DNA of 25,294 nt from Desulfobacteraceae bacterium. Lineage in GTDB: Bacteria > Desulfobacterota > Desulfobacteria > Desulfobacterales > Desulfobacteraceae. The position numbers and the translations under genes are program-made. Below are positions 21,212 through 25,294 of the stretch, in pieces. Under the pieces are notes generated by a model that saw only the letters and a list, made by a program, of their open reading frames with translations, had not been told where the DNA came from and did no database searches. Location: the NCBI GenBank assembly GCA_011390435.1, contig JAABSK010000012.1, forward strand, positions 1-25,294, given 5' to 3'. The number at the start of each line of letters is the position of its first letter. Position 1 is the stretch's first letter.

Positions 21212-23476
21212 TTAATTTATCAACCCTTTTCTCACAGGCGGCAGATTTTGCTCTTCGCTGATTTTACTGATTTCAGCAATGAGCGTCCGGGCTCGGAGCT
21301 GAAGATCTGTGACGGATTTCTGATGTTCTTCCTCCGCAGTGTTGCGGGATGCCATCAGGGCTTCAATCTCTTTTTCATACCTGCGGTACATCTCAAATCG
21401 CTGCTCTATTTTATCTTTGAAATCCCTTGCTGCTGCCTGAATCAAGGGAATGAGATAGGCCTGTTCCAGTGTTGACCGGTACTGATTAAACTGTGCGGCA
21501 AGGGATCGGATGCTCTCTTTTTTGATTTTCCGGGCCGCCCTGTCCAGTCCCGGAGAAAATGACACCTGCGATTGTCTTTTGGAAAGCGCTCTGAAAATCT
21601 GAACCAGGGTGTGCACACCAAAGTCACTGAATGCCGTCAGTCGGACCCGGGTGCTATACGTTGCCCTGAACATCCCTTCCGGCACTTTCAGATCCAGTAA
21701 TTTTTTAATTTTTTCAATATCCACCGGTGCCATTTCATCGATTGGCACTCCTTTGGAATCACTCATTTTTTGGTGTGTCAGAAATTCTTCCAGTGCCGGT
21801 GCAGTCAGATCAATCCGATACGCATCAGACAGCGATTGAAAACAGGATACAATCCCGGCTTCCTGTTTTCTGATAAAGGGTTTTATCTGAAGGGCGACCT
21901 GTTCAAGTCCATAACCGTTCAACGCTCGTTGCACATCCTGAAATATCAGATACAGGACGGTGTTGAAACCTGAATCTGCTGACGCTGATCGATAGGAATC
22001 AATATCAACGGCAAGGGTCTCAACACATTTCCGGGCACCGCGCAGAAGATCCAGCCGGTCCCGTTCAAACACATCGTCCAGTGCGGATCGAACATCTGCC
22101 ACAAGTCCGTCCACAGCCCTGTCAACAGACCCGGCCACAATGGTTTCCAGGCGGGTTGCATTCTGCCGGAGGCGTTCAAGTTTCTGTCGCGCACCCGCCT
22201 CACGGGTATGGTCTGAACTCAACAGATCCAGCACAAGCCCTGCATGCTGATCCAGATGGGACATGATAATGGCAAGGCGCTGCAGGTGATTGGACACCAG
22301 CAGGCGATGCTGATCCGATTCAATAGCGCGGCCAAAGGCCTGTTCAAATGCGGCTGTATTTGTATCGCAAAAATCCACCAGCTCCTTTTCCGCCTGCCAC
22401 ATTGCCAGCCTGGCCTGATCTTTTTGTGTCAGCTTCATCCCTTTGCTGCCAAACAGATGGTACAATACAGAAAAACTGAAAATACGAGGCTGAATCTCAA
22501 GAAACTCAAGGTGTTCACGAATATCTGACTCTACCTTGATCAGATCTTCCAGACTGTCGTGTTCAGACAGATCACAATTGATAATAAAAAAAATATTGTC
22601 CAGCCGACCAAGCTGCTGAATCCGTTTTAACAACAGGATATCGGACTGCCGGAGTCCTGTTCTGGAGCTGATGCAGTAAACCGTAAGATTTGCAGATTCA
22701 AGGTAGTTCAAGACCTGGGACAGCTGGGCAGGATCTGTTGAATCCGTTCCCTGGCAGTCAGCGATCTCAACCTGGGCATCAATTGATTTTCCATACACCT
22801 CAAGACAGACGTCTTTTACGAAAAACGCCCGGTCAGAATCAGATGTGTATCTTTTATGTGCGTCAAAATGGTTCCCGGAAAAACAGACGGCATTTTCATC
22901 TGCCTGGACCATTTCTCTGCAATCGTCAAACCCGTTCAGGGCATGCTGGATCATGAGGGTTTCAGGTCGGATATGATCCTGAGTGACAGAAAAATCCCGG
23001 ACAAGACGCCGATAAACTCTTTTGAGGAACTTTCGGTCGTTTTCCCGCCGGATGTCAAACCCTTCCGCGTCCAGTCTGCCCGACTGAGACCCATTGTCAT
23101 TTGCCGGGAAAAGCATCAGGGCATCTTGAATCTGTGCATTGATCTGATCCCAGGACTTAAAATACACCCAGGCCTGATTTTTTCTCCCTTTACGGATCCG
23201 TGTGGTGATTGAGGTCACCACTCCGGCTCCCCGCTGAACCAGCTCCTTTCCCACCAGAGAATTGACAAATGTGCTTTTCCCGGATTTAATCACCCCGACA
23301 ACTGCCACTTTGAGACAACCGTCACGGATATATTCCGGAATCTGACAGCATACGTCATGAAAATGATCCAGCGGGGCTGAACTGAACCGGGGGATCTTTT
23401 TTGCTGCTTCAATTACCGATACAGCCTCTTTCAGGATCGGATCAATTGTATTGAATAAAATAGTATGCTGTGTCAT
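21212..23476 (-). CDS. Bacterial dynamin-like large GTPase
   Basis: A 754-residue protein. G1 is GVIKSGKST (61-69), G2 lies in the Thr-rich GVVTSITTRI, G3 is DCQG within VEIADCQGTDSTD, and a G4-like NCDL follows FFIIN. Spacing between G2 and G3 is enlarged by about 115 residues. The rest is predicted mainly helical, with charged coiled-coil stretches (QKLERLRQNATRLE, KIEQRFEMYRRYEKEIEALM). I see no clear transmembrane hairpin, so membrane association would be through an amphipathic paddle or a partner. Bacterial dynamins act in membrane fission, repair, vesiculation or phage defence; which applies here is unknown. ATG 23476 follows the yqgE stop by 16 bases; a GTG lies one codon upstream. Confidence 0.85.
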   Translation of the reverse strand: MTQHTILFNTIDPILKEAVSVIEAAKKIPRFSSAPLDHFHDVCCQIPEYIRDGCLKVAVVGVIKSGKSTFVNSLVGKELVQRGAGVVTSITTRIRKGRKNQAWVYFKSWDQINAQIQDALMLFPANDNGSQSGRLDAEGFDIRRENDRKFLKRVYRRLVRDFSVTQDHIRPETLMIQHALNGFDDCREMVQADENAVCFSGNHFDAHKRYTSDSDRAFFVKDVCLEVYGKSIDAQVEIADCQGTDSTDPAQLSQVLNYLESANLTVYCISSRTGLRQSDILLLKRIQQLGRLDNIFFIINCDLSEHDSLEDLIKVESDIREHLEFLEIQPRIFSFSVLYHLFGSKGMKLTQKDQARLAMWQAEKELVDFCDTNTAAFEQAFGRAIESDQHRLLVSNHLQRLAIIMSHLDQHAGLVLDLLSSDHTREAGARQKLERLRQNATRLETIVAGSVDRAVDGLVADVRSALDDVFERDRLDLLRGARKCVETLAVDIDSYRSASADSGFNTVLYLIFQDVQRALNGYGLEQVALQIKPFIRKQEAGIVSCFQSLSDAYRIDLTAPALEEFLTHQKMSDSKGVPIDEMAPVDIEKIKKLLDLKVPEGMFRATYSTRVRLTAFSDFGVHTLVQIFRALSKRQSQVSFSPGLDRAARKIKKESIRSLAAQFNQYRSTLEQAYLIPLIQAAARDFKDKIEQRFEMYRRYEKEIEALMASRNTAEEEHQKSVTDLQLRARTLIAEISKISEEQNLPPVRKGLIN

Positions 23477-23492
23477 CACATGGGAAAAAACA

Positions 23493-24023
23493 CTAATAGA
23501 TTGTCATCATGGCCTTGTCATACCGCAGTTCAGCGCTGGTGGAAAACATGATCTCTTCTGACATGGGACAAGTCAGCCAGGCAGAATCATTGAGCTCATT
23601 GTCCAGCTGCATGGGCCCCCATCCGGCACATCCCAGCAGAATCAGGAAATTATCCGGCCCTTTTTGCTGTGCAATGGCTTCTAGAATATCCCGTGAATTG
23701 CTCAATGCCAGAAAGTCTGAAACCCTGAGGGTTTCACTCCAGTCAAAAGGCGGTCCGTGGAGTACAAAAACTCCACTGGGCTGAACCGGTCCTCCCAGAT
23801 AGATATCCAGGGTATCCACACAGGCATCACAAGGGATATCCAGATCCTCGAACAGCTCCCGGCCGGTCAGGAGCGGATGAATTTTATTGATAATAAACCC
23901 CAGGGCACCCGACTCATTGTGTTCGCACATGCAGGTGACGGTCTGTGCAAAATTCGGATCTGGCAGCCCTGGTATGGCAAGAAGAAACTGCCCTTTTATG
24001 CTTTGTGAAACGTCATCGGTCAT
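23493..24023 (-). CDS. YqgE/AlgH family protein (UPF0301)
   Basis: A 176-residue soluble protein of standard family length, with the hallmark GQFLLAIPGLPDPNFAQTV N-terminus, GALGFIINKI, YLGGPVQPSGVFVLHG and LILLGCAGWGPMQLDNEL. The biochemical function of YqgE/AlgH proteins is unsettled; AlgH in Pseudomonas was linked to alginate regulation. A GGAG site precedes the ATG at 24023. It lies directly upstream of the dynamin-like gene and is probably the first gene of that transcript. The 125-base gap to manC contains no gene I can support. Confidence 0.93.
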   Translation of the reverse strand: MTDDVSQSIKGQFLLAIPGLPDPNFAQTVTCMCEHNESGALGFIINKIHPLLTGRELFEDLDIPCDACVDTLDIYLGGPVQPSGVFVLHGPPFDWSETLRVSDFLALSNSRDILEAIAQQKGPDNFLILLGCAGWGPMQLDNELNDSAWLTCPMSEEIMFSTSAELRYDKAMMTIY

Positions 24024-24148
24024 GAACCAGCTCCATCATCAATCGTGACACGGCAATTGCGCCGGGTGTTATCCGTGTAGTTTTAATTATTTTCCCCTGA
24101 TTTGCAACAGTTTTATGATTGAAACCAGCTGGTATCCACATACCGGAA

Positions 24149-25294
24149 TTATTCCTGCTGCCGGCCATAGACATCATCCAGACGTACAATGTCATCTTCT
24201 CCCAGGTAAGAACCGGTCTGGACCTCAATGAGTTCAAGATCGATCCTGCCGGGGTTTTCAAGCCGGTGGACATATCCCAGCGGGATATAGGTGGATTCAT
24301 CTTCCTTGAGGAGAATCTCTTTATCTCCCCTGGTGATCAAAGCGGCACCGGAAACCACTACCCAGTGCTCTGCCCGGTGGAAATGTTTCTGAAGGGAAAG
24401 TTTTGCGCCGGGTTTGACTGTAATGCGCTTGACCTGGAACCGGGATTCATGATCAATGCTTTCATATGACCCCCAGGGCCGGTATACCTTCCGATGGTTG
24501 ATCGCTTCTTCCCGGTTGCTGTCAACCAGCTGACGGACGATTTTTTTAACATCCTGAACCCGGTCCCGCGGCGAGACCAGAACGGCATCCGTTGTTTCCA
24601 CAATCACAAAGTTTTCAATCCCCACCGCTGCCACCAGACGGCTCTCCGCACTGATATATGAAGCTGTGACATCCTGGGTAAGAACATCACCTTTCAAAAC
24701 GTTCTGGTGATCATCTTTTTTTCCGGTCTGCCACAAGGCATCAAAGGATCCCAGGTCATTCCACCCGGCAGAGAATGGAAGTACCACGCCTCTGGATGTT
24801 TTTTCCATGACAGCATAATCAATTGAAATTGACGGAATCCGGGAAAACGCATCGATTCCAAGCCTGCAGAAGTCCAGATCCTGAACCCCTTTTGAAATCA
24901 CTTTCCGGCATTCTGCCAGCATTTTTTCAGCATGGATTTCAAGCTCATCAATAATGGCAGTGGCTTTGAACATGAACATCCCGGAATTCCAGCAATACTC
25001 ACCCGAGGCCAGATACTTTTCTGCTGTTTCACGGTCAGGCTTTTCCACAAAGCACTCGATTGTTGATGCCCCATTGTTCCGGTCCAGAAGTCCGCCCTTT
25101 TTAATATATCCATAACCGGTTTCAGGACTGGTGGGAACGATGCCAAACGTAACCAGCCGGTCTTCCCCGGCAAGATCACAGCCCGCCTGTATGGCCACAT
25201 GAAATTGTTCCACATCTTCAATCACATGGTCTGCCGGCAGCACCAGCAGCATGGGATCAGGATCACTTTCAAGGGCTTTCAAAGCAGCAACAGC
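24149..25294 (-). CDS. manC: Mannose-1-phosphate guanylyltransferase / mannose-6-phosphate isomerase, 5' end missing
   Basis: 381 C-terminal residues are visible; about the first 95 (with the GGSGTRLWPLSR-type nucleotide motif) lie off the right edge. This bifunctional cytosolic enzyme makes GDP-mannose for polysaccharide or LPS synthesis. Visible parts: the nucleotidyltransferase core (LVLPADHVI, TSPETGYGYIK, FVEKPDRETAEKYL, YCWNSGMFMF, AVMEKT, WNDLGSFDALW) and the type II isomerase cupin (YRPWGSYESIDH, FQVKRITVKPGAKLSLQKH, HRAEHWVVVSG, YIPLGYVHRLENP, LELIEVQTG). Its neighbours outside the window are unknown. Confidence 0.95.
   Translation of the reverse strand, partial: AVAALKALESDPDPMLLVLPADHVIEDVEQFHVAIQAGCDLAGEDRLVTFGIVPTSPETGYGYIKKGGLLDRNNGASTIECFVEKPDRETAEKYLASGEYCWNSGMFMFKATAIIDELEIHAEKMLAECRKVISKGVQDLDFCRLGIDAFSRIPSISIDYAVMEKTSRGVVLPFSAGWNDLGSFDALWQTGKKDDHQNVLKGDVLTQDVTASYISAESRLVAAVGIENFVIVETTDAVLVSPRDRVQDVKKIVRQLVDSNREEAINHRKVYRPWGSYESIDHESRFQVKRITVKPGAKLSLQKHFHRAEHWVVVSGAALITRGDKEILLKEDESTYIPLGYVHRLENPGRIDLELIEVQTGSYLGEDDIVRLDDVYGRQQE

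Noticed and set aside
24013..24300. 95-codon minus-strand open frame between manC and yqgE
   Set aside because: It overlaps the end of manC and the start of yqgE, has no ribosome binding site or family pattern, and its composition fits a shadow.

Overview
The window looks like chromosomal DNA of a strictly anaerobic, Gram-negative bacterium, most likely a sulfate reducer of the Desulfobacterales (Desulfobacterota). The case rests on protein character: a DUF4911 protein next to miaB, a hybrid cluster protein (Hcp), a NikKMLQO-type nickel ECF transporter, a rhomboid gene and the YdbH/YnbE/YdbL envelope proteins. Base composition looks moderate (near 50% GC by eye). I see no rRNA, tRNA, CRISPR array, transposase or integrase. 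Coding density is high and no gene-free gap exceeds about 240 bases. The organism assignment is inference, not a database result.

Layout. Bases 1-3133 (minus): DUF4911 - miaB - map - plsC, all overlapping, with plsC cut by the left edge. 3134-3335: divergent control region with a Crp/Fnr-type palindrome. 3336-5099 (plus): hcp with an apparent twin-arginine signal. 5175-5348 (minus): a 57-residue ribbon-helix-helix protein, facing a TauE/SafE-family permease (5543-6313, plus) across overlapping promoters. 6432-9864 (plus): a DEAD-box RNA helicase with a hairpin leader, then recJ. 9935-10930 (plus): a zinc-independent MDR oxidoreductase. 11027-11446 (plus): an unrecognised 139-residue protein with a good promoter.

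11512-14855 (minus) is a five-gene nickel/cobalt ECF uptake operon (nikK-nikM-nikL-nikQ-nikO in transcription order). It has its own promoter and a terminator-like hairpin directly upstream of the first ribosome binding site. 15096-19678 (minus) is a tightly overlapping operon: molybdenum-carrier-like/DUF6794 protein, rhomboid protease with a DnaJ C-terminal-like tail, ydbH, ynbE, ydbL, closed by a hairpin terminator.

19773-20345 (plus) is an HD-domain phosphohydrolase that converges with and overlaps a minus-strand set: yqgE - dynamin-like GTPase - 142-residue protein with an internal duplication - single-domain receiver (24023 down to 20342). The right edge holds the 3' part of manC, a GDP-mannose synthesis enzyme.

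Best candidates for something undescribed: (i) the YqgE/dynamin-like GTPase/duplicated small protein/receiver set, whose receiver lacks a conventional start codon; (ii) the rhomboid-DnaJ-C fusion co-transcribed with the YdbH phospholipid-transport set; (iii) a putatively exported Hcp behind an activator-type promoter; (iv) the nik leader as a possible attenuator. None is proven from sequence alone.
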